A stretch of DNA of 64,000 nt from FEN-1088 sp031407985 (GCA_031407985.1 JANOJB010000092.1:5872-69871), one strand, 5' to 3'; positions 43,364 through 52,765 are shown, counted from the stretch's first letter. Notes: generated by a model from the letters alone, not told the origin. Program-made: numbers and translations.

Positions 43364-45268
43364 ATGACGAAGACCGTGCTGATGTCTGAGCCGCAAATTG
43401 AGAACGTCTCCCGCGAAGGCATGGCCGAGGCCAAACCCCGCGAGGAAGTGGCCGTGCCCACGCCCCGGACGCAGATGCAGATCGTCGTCGTCGGCCATGT
43501 TGATCACGGCAAGTCGACGGTGGTGGGAAGGTTGCTGGCGGACACCGGATCGCTGCCGCAAGGCAAGCTGGAGGCGGTGCGGCGCGAGTGTGAGCGGACA
43601 GGCAAGCCGTTCGAGTACGCGTTTCTTCTGGATGCGCTATCGGACGAGCAGGACCAGGGGATCACGATCGATACCGCGCGTTGTTTCTTCAAGACCGCGC
43701 GCCGCGATTACATCATCATCGATGCGCCCGGGCACATCGAGTTCCTGAAGAACATGATCTCGGGCGCCGCGCGTGCCGAGGCCGCCACGCTGGTCATCGA
43801 TGCGAAGGAAGGCGTTCGGGAGAACAGCCGCCGCCATGGATACATCCTGGCGATGTTGGGGATCCGGCAGGTCGCGGTGTGCGTCAACAAGATGGATTTG
43901 GTCGCAAATGACGAGGCACACTTCCGTAAGATCGAAGCCGAGTACCGGGCGTTTCTGACCGGCATCGGATCGGTTAGCCCCAAGCAGTTCATTCCCGTCA
44001 GCGCCATCGCGGGCGAGAACCTGGCGACGCGTGGGTCAAAGACGCCGTGGTACACCGGGCCCACCCTGCTGGAGACGTTGGATGCGTTCGACAAAGCACC
44101 TGGCAAATCCGACGCCCCGTTCCGAATGCCGGTGCAGGCGGTGTACAAGTTCACCAACGCGGGTGACGACCGGCGCATCATCGCGGGACGGATCGAAAGT
44201 GGGCGCGTGAAGGTGGGCGACAAGGTCGCCTTCTCGCCGTCGAACAAGAGCACGACGATCAAGAGCATCGAGGGATTCAACGCGGCGCCGCGCACCGACA
44301 TCGATGCCGGATGGTCGACCGGGTTCACCCTGTCCGAGGAAATCTATGTCACGCGTGGCGAGGTGATGAGCCACGCCGACCGGGCGCCTCTGGTCAGCAC
44401 ACGGTTGCGGGCGAACATCATTTGGCTTGGCCACCGGCCTTTCACCCAGGGGCGTGACTACAAGCTGAAGCTGCACACGATCGCCACGCCGGTTCGGATT
44501 CACAAAATCCTTAAGGTGATCGACGCGTCGGAAATCGATGCTCAGCTGGGCAAGGACCACGTGGGGCGGCACGACGTCGCCGATGTTGTGCTGGAGACGC
44601 GCAATCCGGTCGCGTTCGATCTGATAGGCGATTCCGAAGCCACGGGGCGGTTCGTCATTGTCGACGGCTACGATGTGGCCGGGGGCGGCATCATCACGGC
44701 GGCCGAATCTGACGAACAGGACGAGTTGAGGGCGGAAGCGCGTCGGCGTGATTTCAACTGGGTCAAGGGTGCGATCAGCGCGGCCGAGCGTGCCGAGCGA
44801 CAAGGTCATCGGGCGGCGCTGGTGATGTTCGTGGGCAAGTCGGGTACCGGCAAACATCGATACGCGCGGGCTTTGGAAAAGGCGCTGTTTGATCAGAAGC
44901 GCAGCGCGTACATGCTGGACGGCAGCAACGTGTTGTTGGGCGTGGATCAGGATCTGGTCTGGGTCGACGCCACGCAGACCGAGTTGGTACGTCGTTTTGG
45001 CGAAGTCGCGCACCTGTTGATTGACGCCGGCTTGATCGTCGTATCGACGACGAACGCCATAGGACTGGGAGATTTTGGCGCGGTTCAGGCCCTGATTCCC
45101 GATGCCCCGGGGATCGTGATCGAGATCGATCCCGGTGGCACCAGCACCGAGGCCTGCGACCTACGCATCCGGGGCAACGAGCCTGAGGCCGAGGTGATCG
45201 CCCAGATTATCGAGCTTCTGACCAAACGACAGATACTAGGTGCCGCCGCCGCCACACTGGCGGGCTGA
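43364..45268 (+). CDS. cysN: Sulfate adenylyltransferase subunit 1 fused to a variant APS kinase domain
   Basis: A 634-residue fusion: the CysN GTPase (G1 GHVDHGKST at about 44-52, DAPGHIEFLK, NKMDL) plus a C-terminal CysC-like domain from about 465. In that domain the P-loop reads GKSGTGKH instead of GxSGSGKST (the Ser/Thr that binds Mg-ATP is His), and DGDN is DGSN. It should work with CysD to form APS; whether it still makes PAPS is unclear. ATG 43382 (MSEPQIEN) is an alternative start. Confidence 0.92.
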   Translation: MTKTVLMSEPQIENVSREGMAEAKPREEVAVPTPRTQMQIVVVGHVDHGKSTVVGRLLADTGSLPQGKLEAVRRECERTGKPFEYAFLLDALSDEQDQGITIDTARCFFKTARRDYIIIDAPGHIEFLKNMISGAARAEAATLVIDAKEGVRENSRRHGYILAMLGIRQVAVCVNKMDLVANDEAHFRKIEAEYRAFLTGIGSVSPKQFIPVSAIAGENLATRGSKTPWYTGPTLLETLDAFDKAPGKSDAPFRMPVQAVYKFTNAGDDRRIIAGRIESGRVKVGDKVAFSPSNKSTTIKSIEGFNAAPRTDIDAGWSTGFTLSEEIYVTRGEVMSHADRAPLVSTRLRANIIWLGHRPFTQGRDYKLKLHTIATPVRIHKILKVIDASEIDAQLGKDHVGRHDVADVVLETRNPVAFDLIGDSEATGRFVIVDGYDVAGGGIITAAESDEQDELRAEARRRDFNWVKGAISAAERAERQGHRAALVMFVGKSGTGKHRYARALEKALFDQKRSAYMLDGSNVLLGVDQDLVWVDATQTELVRRFGEVAHLLIDAGLIVVSTTNAIGLGDFGAVQALIPDAPGIVIEIDPGGTSTEACDLRIRGNEPEAEVIAQIIELLTKRQILGAAAATLAG

Positions 45269-45295
45269 TCGCGAGTTCGCGGGGCAGGGGACGAC

Positions 45296-48061
45296 ATGGG
45301 GCAGTTGGCACTTTTCGGAGATTCGCTGGGCAAGACGGCGACGACCGAGGTGCCCGTACCGGCGACCGCACAGGCAACGACCGAGGTGCCCACCCCGGCG
45401 ATCGTACCGGCGACGACCGAGGTGCCCGTACCAGCGACCGCACAGGCAACGACCGAGGTGCCCGTCGCTGCAACTCCTCCGGTCAAAGTCGCACCAACCT
45501 CTGCGTCGCCATATCAGACGAGAGGATCGACAATTCCGTTGCTGACAGCGTCGGTGGCGGCGACGACGCCTTCGGTGGTTCGTGTTCCCAGATCACCGCC
45601 GCCCGTAGGTGGAGGAAGCGAGCAGCGAGGTCGCGATCTGGAGACCGGCCCGTTTTCACATGTGGCACTGGAGCGAGAGCTGAACGCGCCCCAGTTGGAA
45701 GCGGTCACGACCCCCGGCGGCCCCTTGCTGGTGGTCGCGGGCGCGGGCTCCGGCAAGACGCGTGTCATCACCTATCGCATCGCCCGTCTGGTGGCGGCCG
45801 GCTCGGATCCGCGTCGGATCTTGTCGGTCACGTTCACGAACAAGGCCGCCGGCGAGATGCGCGAGCGCGTGTCGCACCTGTTGTGGCAGCGACTGGGTGT
45901 CAGCGCCGGGGGGCTGTGGTTGGGGACGTTCCATGCGTTGTCCGCGCGTCTGCTGCGGCAGTGGGGTGAGCACATCGGGCTACGCAGGGATTTCGTCATT
46001 TACGACGACGACGATCAGAAGCGTCTGTTGTCGCGGGTGCTAACCGATCTGGCCGTGCCCGAACGTATGTTTCCCGTCAGGCAGGTTCTATCGGTGATCG
46101 ATCGCGCCCAGAATCAGGGGATCACGGCATCCACGTTTCGCTCGGACGACTACCTGGACGACGTGGTAGGCAAGGCCTTTGCACTGTATTCGGAACGTTT
46201 GCGCGCCGCGAACGCCACGGATTTTGGCGGTCTGCTCATCCAAGCGTTGCGCTTGTGCGAGGAACCCACGCCGGCACGCGACGAAATTCGTGAGCGGTTC
46301 GACCACGTGTTGGTCGATGAATTTCAAGACACCAACAGCGTGCAATACCGGTTGGTGCAAAACCTATCGCGTCAGACCGGAAGCATCACCGTGGTCGGCG
46401 ACGAGGACCAGTCAATCTACGGGTGGCGTGGCGCCGATATTCGCAACATCCTGGATTTCGAGCGCGATCATGTGGGCGCCCGGGTCGTAAAACTGGAGCA
46501 GAACTACCGGTCGACGGGAAACATCTTGCGCGCGGCGAACGCCATCATCGCTTGCAACACCGAACGCCGGCCGAAACGCCTGTTCACGACGGCGGGGGAT
46601 GGTGAACAAATCACCATGTTCGAGGGAGAAACCGAGCGTGACGAGGCCGAGTTCGTCTCCGGACGCATCGCCGCCGGTCTGGAAGAGGCGATGAGCCCGC
46701 GCGATTTCGCGATCTTCTACCGGACCAACGCGCAATCGCGTGTGTTGGAAGAAGCGCTGCGTGCCCGGGATTTGCCGTACGTCATGGTTGGAGGTACGCG
46801 GTTTTTCGACCGCGCCGAGGTCAAAAATCTGATCGCGTATCTGCGCGTCCTGGCGAATCCCGACGACGGAATGGGGTTGCAGCGCATCATCAACGTACCG
46901 GCGCGCGGCATCGGGGATGCGACGGTAGAGAAGGTGGCCACGCTCGCGTACCAGCGCGGGGTTTCCATCTGGACGGCGCTGGAGGACGCGGCCGCCAGTC
47001 CGGACTTCCTGGGGACAGGGCCCCGCAAGCGGGTCATCGCGTTCGTCGAGATGATGCAACGCCTGCGGACCGAAGGGATCGGGATGGGACCGGCCGAACT
47101 GGCGGAGAAGGTCATGGAAGACAGCGGATACCGTGACGCACTGGCAGCCGAGTCGTCGCTGGAGTCCGAGGGACGCATCGAGAACTTGCTGGAGCTGGTC
47201 GCGCAGATGCGGGAATACGAGAAAGAGGCGGAGGAACCCACGCTGGTTGGGTTCCTGGAACGGGTGGCGTTGGTTTCCGACATTGACGGCTACGATCCGG
47301 AGAAGGGCGCAATCTCGATGATGACGGTCCACACCGCCAAGGGGTTGGAGTTTCCCTCCGTGTTCATCACGGGAATGGAGGAACGAATTTTCCCACACGC
47401 CCGCAGCGTCGACGACGATTCGGCCGTGGAGGAAGAGCGCCGCCTGTGTTACGTGGCCGTCACGCGCGCGCGCAAGCAGTTGGCTCTGACGCGGGTTCGC
47501 CGCCGCCGGCTGTCGGGACAAGAACTGCCGGGCATACCCAGCCGCTTCCTGGCCGAACTACCGTCCGATGCGATCGAGTCGATCATCATGGAACGCCCAG
47601 AGGGCTACGGTGGCTATGGCATGGGCGGCACCGACGGGATGGGGCCCTGGGAAGGTCGCTGGAGCAGAGACAGTCAAGCGACGGGGTATCGCTCGGGTTC
47701 TTCGGCACGATCGGGGGGCGCTTCGTCCGGCGGGTCGTCGGGAGGCTCCCGGGTTGGGTCATCGGGCGGTCCACGGGCTGGTTCGTCGAGCGGTTCGCGT
47801 GGCGGGTCGTCGGGAGGCTCGCGGGTTGGTTCGTCAGGCGGTTCTTCTGGCGCCTCGCGGGGTGAACTGGTGGTCGACTACGACGCCGCGGCGGACGACG
47901 CGACGGGCGGCTTGGTCGTGGGCATGAAGCTGCGCCATTCACAGTTTGGCGTCGGCGAGGTGCGAGCCTGGCAGGGCGTGGCTGCTGATCTGAAAGTCAC
48001 CGTGCGTTTTGGATCCGTCGGTGTCAAAACGATTCTGGCTCGATTCCTGACCAGACCCTGA
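45296..48061 (+). CDS. pcrA: PcrA/UvrD-type superfamily 1 DNA helicase with extended termini
   Basis: A 921-residue 3'-5' helicase. The core begins at about 122: AGAGSGKTR (about 148-156), DEFQDTN, GDEDQSIYGWRGAD, YRSTGNI, HTAKGLEF and VAVTRARK are all intact. The first 120 residues are a Pro/Thr/Ala region built from a 36-bp repeat. Residues 790-860 are a Gly/Ser linker, followed by the C-terminal tudor-like PcrA domain (LRHSQFGVGEVRAW) that binds RNA polymerase in PcrA. A housekeeping repair enzyme with unusual adornment. Confidence 0.95.
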   Translation: MGQLALFGDSLGKTATTEVPVPATAQATTEVPTPAIVPATTEVPVPATAQATTEVPVAATPPVKVAPTSASPYQTRGSTIPLLTASVAATTPSVVRVPRSPPPVGGGSEQRGRDLETGPFSHVALERELNAPQLEAVTTPGGPLLVVAGAGSGKTRVITYRIARLVAAGSDPRRILSVTFTNKAAGEMRERVSHLLWQRLGVSAGGLWLGTFHALSARLLRQWGEHIGLRRDFVIYDDDDQKRLLSRVLTDLAVPERMFPVRQVLSVIDRAQNQGITASTFRSDDYLDDVVGKAFALYSERLRAANATDFGGLLIQALRLCEEPTPARDEIRERFDHVLVDEFQDTNSVQYRLVQNLSRQTGSITVVGDEDQSIYGWRGADIRNILDFERDHVGARVVKLEQNYRSTGNILRAANAIIACNTERRPKRLFTTAGDGEQITMFEGETERDEAEFVSGRIAAGLEEAMSPRDFAIFYRTNAQSRVLEEALRARDLPYVMVGGTRFFDRAEVKNLIAYLRVLANPDDGMGLQRIINVPARGIGDATVEKVATLAYQRGVSIWTALEDAAASPDFLGTGPRKRVIAFVEMMQRLRTEGIGMGPAELAEKVMEDSGYRDALAAESSLESEGRIENLLELVAQMREYEKEAEEPTLVGFLERVALVSDIDGYDPEKGAISMMTVHTAKGLEFPSVFITGMEERIFPHARSVDDDSAVEEERRLCYVAVTRARKQLALTRVRRRRLSGQELPGIPSRFLAELPSDAIESIIMERPEGYGGYGMGGTDGMGPWEGRWSRDSQATGYRSGSSARSGGASSGGSSGGSRVGSSGGPRAGSSSGSRGGSSGGSRVGSSGGSSGASRGELVVDYDAAADDATGGLVVGMKLRHSQFGVGEVRAWQGVAADLKVTVRFGSVGVKTILARFLTRP
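45341..45484 (+). repeat. 36-bp tandem repeat encoding TTEVPVPATAQA
   Basis: ACGACCGAGGTGCCC starts at 45341, 45377, 45413 and 45449, exactly 36 bp apart. The four copies encode a Pro/Thr/Val-rich dodecapeptide in the helicase's N-terminal extension. Confidence 0.85.
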
Positions 48062-48090
48062 TCTGACGTCATTCTTCCTTCGGAGGTCCG

Positions 48091-48732
48091 ATGAAGCTCT
48101 ACGCACATGTAAGACGGAAATCGCCCAACGCGTTCAAGCTTCAAGTGGCGCTCGAAGAGGCAAACGCATCGTACGAATATGTCGCCGTGGATCTTTCCGC
48201 CGGGGAGCAGCGGACATCGGCGTTCTTGACCCTGAACCCACACGGAAAAATTCCGGTGTTGGTCGATGGAGACTTCGTGCTCGCCGAATCCGGCGCGATC
48301 CTGTGGTACATCGCCGACACCTTTCCCGGCGCCGGGTTGTTGCCGCCCCCGGGTGACGTCACGGTCGAGGCGCGCCAGCAACGCGCCCGCATTCTCCAGT
48401 GGTCTGACTTCGCGTTCACCGCCGTTTATCCCGCGTACTACGACGTCTATTTGCATACGGCGTCGCTGGCACCCGACAAGCGCAACCCCTTGATTGCCGA
48501 ATCGGCGACGCAGAAGTACGTGCGTGCGGTTGGCGTGATGGAGATGGTGTTTTCAGCCCGCGCCTACTTGGCCGGCAGCTATTCCATCGCCGATATCGCG
48601 CTGGCTGCCGTCATTCAGGTGGCGAAGGATCGCGTGCCGGGTGATCCGGCCAACCGCCCGGCGATCAACGACTGGCTGGATCGGGTGACATCTCGGCCGG
48701 CATGGACGAAGGCTGTGGCAGCGGCGGGCTAG
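48091..48732 (+). CDS. Glutathione S-transferase family protein
   Basis: A 213-residue GST with thioredoxin-like N-terminal domain (NPHGKIPVLVDGDFVLAESGAILWYIA holds the conserved cis-Pro and ES motif) and helical C-terminal domain (YSIADIALAAV). GGAGG is well placed before ATG 48091. The substrate is unknown. It follows the helicase after 29 bp. Confidence 0.92.
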   Translation: MKLYAHVRRKSPNAFKLQVALEEANASYEYVAVDLSAGEQRTSAFLTLNPHGKIPVLVDGDFVLAESGAILWYIADTFPGAGLLPPPGDVTVEARQQRARILQWSDFAFTAVYPAYYDVYLHTASLAPDKRNPLIAESATQKYVRAVGVMEMVFSARAYLAGSYSIADIALAAVIQVAKDRVPGDPANRPAINDWLDRVTSRPAWTKAVAAAG

Positions 48733-48881
48733 AACAACCTCCAGGCCGATGCCCAGCCTGAGCCCGAGTCTCAGCTTCTGATGCCGCAGCATCCCGGACG
48801 ATAGCAGTCCGAGCAACGGATTCAGATACGTGGGTGTGCCGGTCGCCTGCGGCTGTCACCATCCAGACGGGTAAGCCCCGT

Positions 48882-50783
48882 TTAGGGCGATTCCGGTTGT
48901 TCTTCCGATTCAGATTTCTCCTGCGACTGCTCTTGTTCTTGTTCCTGCCCTTGTTCCTGCCCTGGTTCCTGCGGTTGTGTTCGGGCTCGCGGTCGGGCTC
49001 GCGGTCGGGTTCGTGCCTGCGGTTGTACCTTTTGCGGCACAGGTGCCGGCATTTGCGACGGGAGCGGTTGCACTTGGGGTGCTTGCGGGAGGGGCTGAAC
49101 CTGCGCCCGGGGCAGCGGTTCGACCCGCGCGCCCCCGTGGGGCTGCACCTGAGTCCCGGACGACGGTTGCTGTGGTCGCGACAGATCTTGGGCCTGCATT
49201 TGCTTAACTGCCCGTGGGAACGGCCGCACTTCGGGGGCCCGCGACAGTGGTCGCACCTGTTGCTGCGGTTGTCCTTGTGTCCCCTCTCCACGTGCACGCA
49301 GCACAGACTGGCGCTTTATCAGTACGGCCGTGGCCACACCCGCGGCCAACAGCCCCAGGCCGATGAGCATGGCGATCAGAAGCCCATGCGACGAACGGGT
49401 TTTCCCCACGGGCTTCTTGGCAGTGGGGGCCGGCGCAGGCTCCAGTACCGCCGCCAACGATTCGGGACCCGGCGTGGGTCCCCCAAACGCGTTGTCGGGA
49501 ACCGCCGGTGTCGTGCGACTCTGCCTCGGCGAGGCGCCAAACGCTCGAGAGGCGATCCTGGCGACATCGGCGTCGTCTTTCAACGTCGGTCTGCCGTCGT
49601 GCACGAACGGTTTTGACGACCCATTGTTCAGGGGCAGCGATCCGGTTGGGCGCCAGCCCTCCGCGATGGGCTGATTGGTCGTCTCGACGGCCCAGGCGCG
49701 CGGATCGACGAATTCCCCTCCAGAACCTCCGGCGGGTGACAGTTCTTCCGGGGACACGGGCCGTGCCCCCGGATCCTCGAAATCGACGGACGTGAACTTG
49801 TTGATCTCGTCCTGGAGCAGGGTGTCCAGAATATTTCCCGCGCGCCGCTTGCCCCCCGATTCGGCCGCCTTGTCCTCAAGGCACTGGCGGACCAAATCGG
49901 AGATATCGCGGGAGATGACCTTCAACCCGCGCGAATAACTGTATTGCGCCAGTGCGTCCTGAAGATCGGTCGCGGTCTGAAACCTACTTTCCTTGCGCTT
50001 GGCGAGGGATTTCCGAACAACATCCTCCAGTTCCTGTTCGACCTCGGGGTTCTGGGCCTTGATCGGGGGAACCTTGGCGTTCCGAACCAACTCGACGGTT
50101 TGATAGTCGGTCTCGCCGTAAAACAACCGCTTTCCCGTCAGAAGCTCATACAGCAGGATGCCGACCGCGAAAATATCCGCGCGGCTGTCGACTTCGTCGC
50201 CCCGGGCCGCCTCGGGTGACAGGTAGCTCATCTTCCCCTTCACCACACCCGGATCCGTCGTTTCCAATTGGCTGGTCGCCTTGGCCAGTCCGAAGTCCAC
50301 CACCTTCACCTCGCCTTGCTTCGAAACCAGCACGTTCGGAGGAGAGATATCCCGGTGCACGATTCCCAGTGGCCGTCCGGTTTCGGGATTGACCATCTCG
50401 TGCGCGTACGCCAGTCCCTTGCAGATCTCGTTGACGATGTACAACGCCGCCGCGGTGGGCATCCGTTTACCGAGTCGCCGGCGCCATTCGATCAGACCCT
50501 TCAGGTCAACACCGTCGACGAACTCCATGACGATGAAGTACGTGTCCTCGGAGTGACCGATGTCGAACACCTGGACGATGTTTGCGTGTTGCAGCGACAG
50601 GGACAGGCGCGCCTCGTCCAGAAACATCGCGACGAACTTCTTGTTCTGGGTCAGCGCGGGCAGGATGCGCTTGAGCGCGATGTTCTTTTTGAACCCCTGC
50701 AGCGACTCGGCAACCCCCTTGAATACCTCGGCCATGCCGCCCGAGGCGACACGCTCGGTGATGCGATATCGGCTATCGGCCAT
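48882..50783 (-). CDS. Membrane-anchored Ser/Thr protein kinase (PknB/Hanks type)
   Basis: A 633-residue kinase. ATP-binding Lys38 (ALKRI), catalytic loop HRDISPPNVLV (about 143) and DFG (about 163) are present; the Lys after HRD is replaced by Ser, as is usual in myxobacterial kinases. The kinase domain ends near 280; then comes a low-complexity cytoplasmic region, one membrane segment (about 462-485, LLIAMLIGLGLLAAGVATAVLI) and a 145-residue Pro/Gln/Glu-rich external tail (EQGQEQEQEQSQEKSESEEQ in the last 30 residues). No sensor domain such as PASTA is seen. Confidence 0.93.
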   Translation of the reverse strand: MADSRYRITERVASGGMAEVFKGVAESLQGFKKNIALKRILPALTQNKKFVAMFLDEARLSLSLQHANIVQVFDIGHSEDTYFIVMEFVDGVDLKGLIEWRRRLGKRMPTAAALYIVNEICKGLAYAHEMVNPETGRPLGIVHRDISPPNVLVSKQGEVKVVDFGLAKATSQLETTDPGVVKGKMSYLSPEAARGDEVDSRADIFAVGILLYELLTGKRLFYGETDYQTVELVRNAKVPPIKAQNPEVEQELEDVVRKSLAKRKESRFQTATDLQDALAQYSYSRGLKVISRDISDLVRQCLEDKAAESGGKRRAGNILDTLLQDEINKFTSVDFEDPGARPVSPEELSPAGGSGGEFVDPRAWAVETTNQPIAEGWRPTGSLPLNNGSSKPFVHDGRPTLKDDADVARIASRAFGASPRQSRTTPAVPDNAFGGPTPGPESLAAVLEPAPAPTAKKPVGKTRSSHGLLIAMLIGLGLLAAGVATAVLIKRQSVLRARGEGTQGQPQQQVRPLSRAPEVRPFPRAVKQMQAQDLSRPQQPSSGTQVQPHGGARVEPLPRAQVQPLPQAPQVQPLPSQMPAPVPQKVQPQARTRPRARPRARTQPQEPGQEQGQEQEQEQSQEKSESEEQPESP

Positions 50784-50929
50784 GAGGTCCGCCGTCGGTG
50801 CCGAAACCTACATCAGTTGGCTGGTGACGGCAATCAAGCCGCGCCCGAACCCGCCCCAGACGACCCGAAAGGGATCGCGGCTCCCGACGTCGTCCGGATC
50901 GGCGGGAGATGGGCAAGAGATCGGCAGCT

Positions 50930-50968
50930 GATCGGTAAGGATCGGTAAGGATCGGTCGGTAAGGATCG
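50930..50968. repeat. Short direct repeats GATCGGTAAG upstream of the kinase gene
   Basis: GATCGGTAAG occurs at 50930 and 50940 and again with a 4-bp insertion at 50950-50963, followed by GATCGATC. The cluster lies between the dksA-like gene and the kinase start (50783). It could be a regulator-binding array or simple repeat expansion. Confidence 0.5.
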
Positions 50969-50987
50969 ATCTGTTCGGATGGGGTCT

Positions 50988-51431
50988 TTAGTCTTCGGCG
51001 GTGGCCGACGGTTTATCGCCGTCCCCGCCACCGATATCGGCATCCCCCAGGCCCCCGCGTCCGGTCTGGACCGCTGCGGCCTCCTCACGTTCCGCTTGCT
51101 CCTTGCAGTCGATGCACAGTGTGGTCACCGGTCGGGCCATCAGGCGCCGAAATGAAATCGACTCAGCACATTCCTCGCAGACGTCGATCTCGTTGGCATC
51201 CAACCGGCTGAGCTGCTTCGTCACCTTGTTCAAGAGAAACTTCTCGCGATCGTGAAGCCTCATCTCGGTGGAAAAAATTTCCTCCTCCATCGATTCGTCG
51301 ATCGAGTCTCGCCCGATGTTTCGTTCGTGATTCATCGAATAGCTGAGAGCGTTCTGACTGGTGCGGGACAATCGCTTGTGCTCGTCTTCCAGCACGCGGC
51401 GAATTTCGTTCTTTTCCTTCTGACTCAGCAT
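50988..51431 (-). CDS. DksA/TraR family zinc-finger protein
   Basis: A 147-residue protein with a helical N-terminal half and a C4 zinc finger: Cys85, Cys88 (CEEC) and Cys106, Cys109 (CIDC). The first half has acidic residues in MEEEIFSTEMRLHDREK at about 48-64, where DksA has its coiled-coil tip, so it may bind the secondary channel of RNA polymerase and modulate ppGpp responses. ATG 51431. A Gly/Asp-rich tail of about 20 residues follows. Confidence 0.87.
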   Translation of the reverse strand: MLSQKEKNEIRRVLEDEHKRLSRTSQNALSYSMNHERNIGRDSIDESMEEEIFSTEMRLHDREKFLLNKVTKQLSRLDANEIDVCEECAESISFRRLMARPVTTLCIDCKEQAEREEAAAVQTGRGGLGDADIGGGDGDKPSATAED

Positions 51432-51469
51432 CGGTGGGACCTCAAGAGAAAGGTGGGCCCGCGTTGAGC

Positions 51470-51556
51470 GGGCGGGTGGGCGGACAGACTATTTGGGTGA
51501 AATGCGTGAACCGGGCCAGACAAAACAGTAGACCGGGCGGCGGGCGGGTGGGTGGG
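51470..51556 (+). other. G-quadruplex-forming repeats between clpX and dksA
   Basis: GGGCGGGTGGG appears at 51470-51480 and 51542-51552; the second copy extends to GGGCGGGTGGGTGGG (51542-51556), four G3 tracts with single-base loops, the pattern of a stable parallel quadruplex. It ends 4 bp before the clpX stop, on the strand that is the template for clpX and dksA. Confidence 0.6.
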
Positions 51557-51559
51557 TGG

Positions 51560-52765
51560 TCAGGATGCCTTCTTTTCGCGAATCAGCTGGGGCCGTCCGC
51601 GAGAGACCACCACGTCTCTGGTGACAACGCATTCGCTGACCCCCGTCAACGATGGGATCTCGTACATGACGTCCAACATGACCTCCTCCAAGATCGCACG
51701 CAGACCGCGGGCGCCCGACTTTCGTCGGCCGGCTTCCTCGGCCACGCTCCGAAGCGCATCTTCGGTGAAGCGAAGTTTGACCCCCTCCATTTCGAACAGG
51801 CGCTCGTACTGGCGGGCCAGCGCATTCTTGGGCTTCCAAAGGATCTCGATCAGCATGTCGACGTCCAGATCGTCGGCGGCGACGATGATAGGAAGTCGTC
51901 CCATGAACTCGGGGATCATTCCGAACTTGATCAGATCCTCTGTTCTGGTCAACGCGCGCAGTTCGTTCTTCGACTGCTCGGATTTTTCGATGCTGGCGCC
52001 GAACCCGAGGCCCCGCTGTCCCACGCGCCGGCGGACCAACTCCTCCACACCGTTGAAGGCACCCGTGCAGACGAACAGGATGTCGGTGGTGTCGACCTGA
52101 ATCAATTCCTGCTGGGGCCGGTTTCGTGCGCCATCCGGCGTTATCGAGGCCTGCTTTCCTTCGAGGATCTTCAGCAGCGCCTGCTGCACACCCTCGCCCG
52201 AAACGTCACGAGTCACCGACGGCCCACCGCCCTTGCGCGCGATCTTGTCGATTTCGTCGATGCACACGATACCGCGGCTGGCCTTCTCGGCGTCGTTGCC
52301 GGCGTTTCGGTACAGGGCCTTGATAACGCTGTCGACGTCCTCGCCGACATAGCCAGCCTCGGTCAACGTCGTGGCGTCCGCCATCGCGAACGGGACATCC
52401 AACTTCTTGGCCAGGGTCTGTACCAGCAGGGTCTTGCCGCATCCGGTCGGGCCGAGAAGCAGGATATTTCCCTTCTGAATCTCGACCTCGCCCGCTTTGC
52501 CGTGTTGGCCAATGCGTTTGTAGTGGTTGTACACCGAAACCGCCAAGGCCTTCTTGGCGCGATCCTGGCCCACCACGTAGCGGTGCAGCTCGTCGTAGAT
52601 CTCGCGAGGGCGCGGATACTTGGGACGCTCGGCGGCCTCCTCCTTCGCGATGATGTCGTTGCACAACGCCACGCACTCGTCGCAGATGAACACACGGGGA
52701 CCCGAGATAAGCTTGCGCACCTCGCGTCGCCGCTTCCCACAAAAGGAACAGTGGAAATCGTCCAT
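51560..52765 (-). CDS. clpX: ATP-dependent Clp protease ATP-binding subunit ClpX
   Basis: AAA+ unfoldase of 401 residues. The N-terminal zinc-binding domain CSFCGKRRREVRKLI...CDEC, Walker A GPTGCGKT, Walker B VCIDEIDK, and pore/sensor motifs such as GYVGEDVDSVI and GARGLRAILEE are present. ATG 52765 (MDDFHCSFCG) matches the family; the frame extends to 53272 antisense to the regulator gene. clpP is not adjacent, unlike the usual clpP-clpX order. Confidence 0.96.
   Translation of the reverse strand: MDDFHCSFCGKRRREVRKLISGPRVFICDECVALCNDIIAKEEAAERPKYPRPREIYDELHRYVVGQDRAKKALAVSVYNHYKRIGQHGKAGEVEIQKGNILLLGPTGCGKTLLVQTLAKKLDVPFAMADATTLTEAGYVGEDVDSVIKALYRNAGNDAEKASRGIVCIDEIDKIARKGGGPSVTRDVSGEGVQQALLKILEGKQASITPDGARNRPQQELIQVDTTDILFVCTGAFNGVEELVRRRVGQRGLGFGASIEKSEQSKNELRALTRTEDLIKFGMIPEFMGRLPIIVAADDLDVDMLIEILWKPKNALARQYERLFEMEGVKLRFTEDALRSVAEEAGRRKSGARGLRAILEEVMLDVMYEIPSLTGVSECVVTRDVVVSRGRPQLIREKKAS

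Noticed and set aside
45341..45484. 36-bp spaced repeats considered as a CRISPR array
   Set aside because: Repeats are contiguous with no unique spacers and are in frame within the helicase gene.
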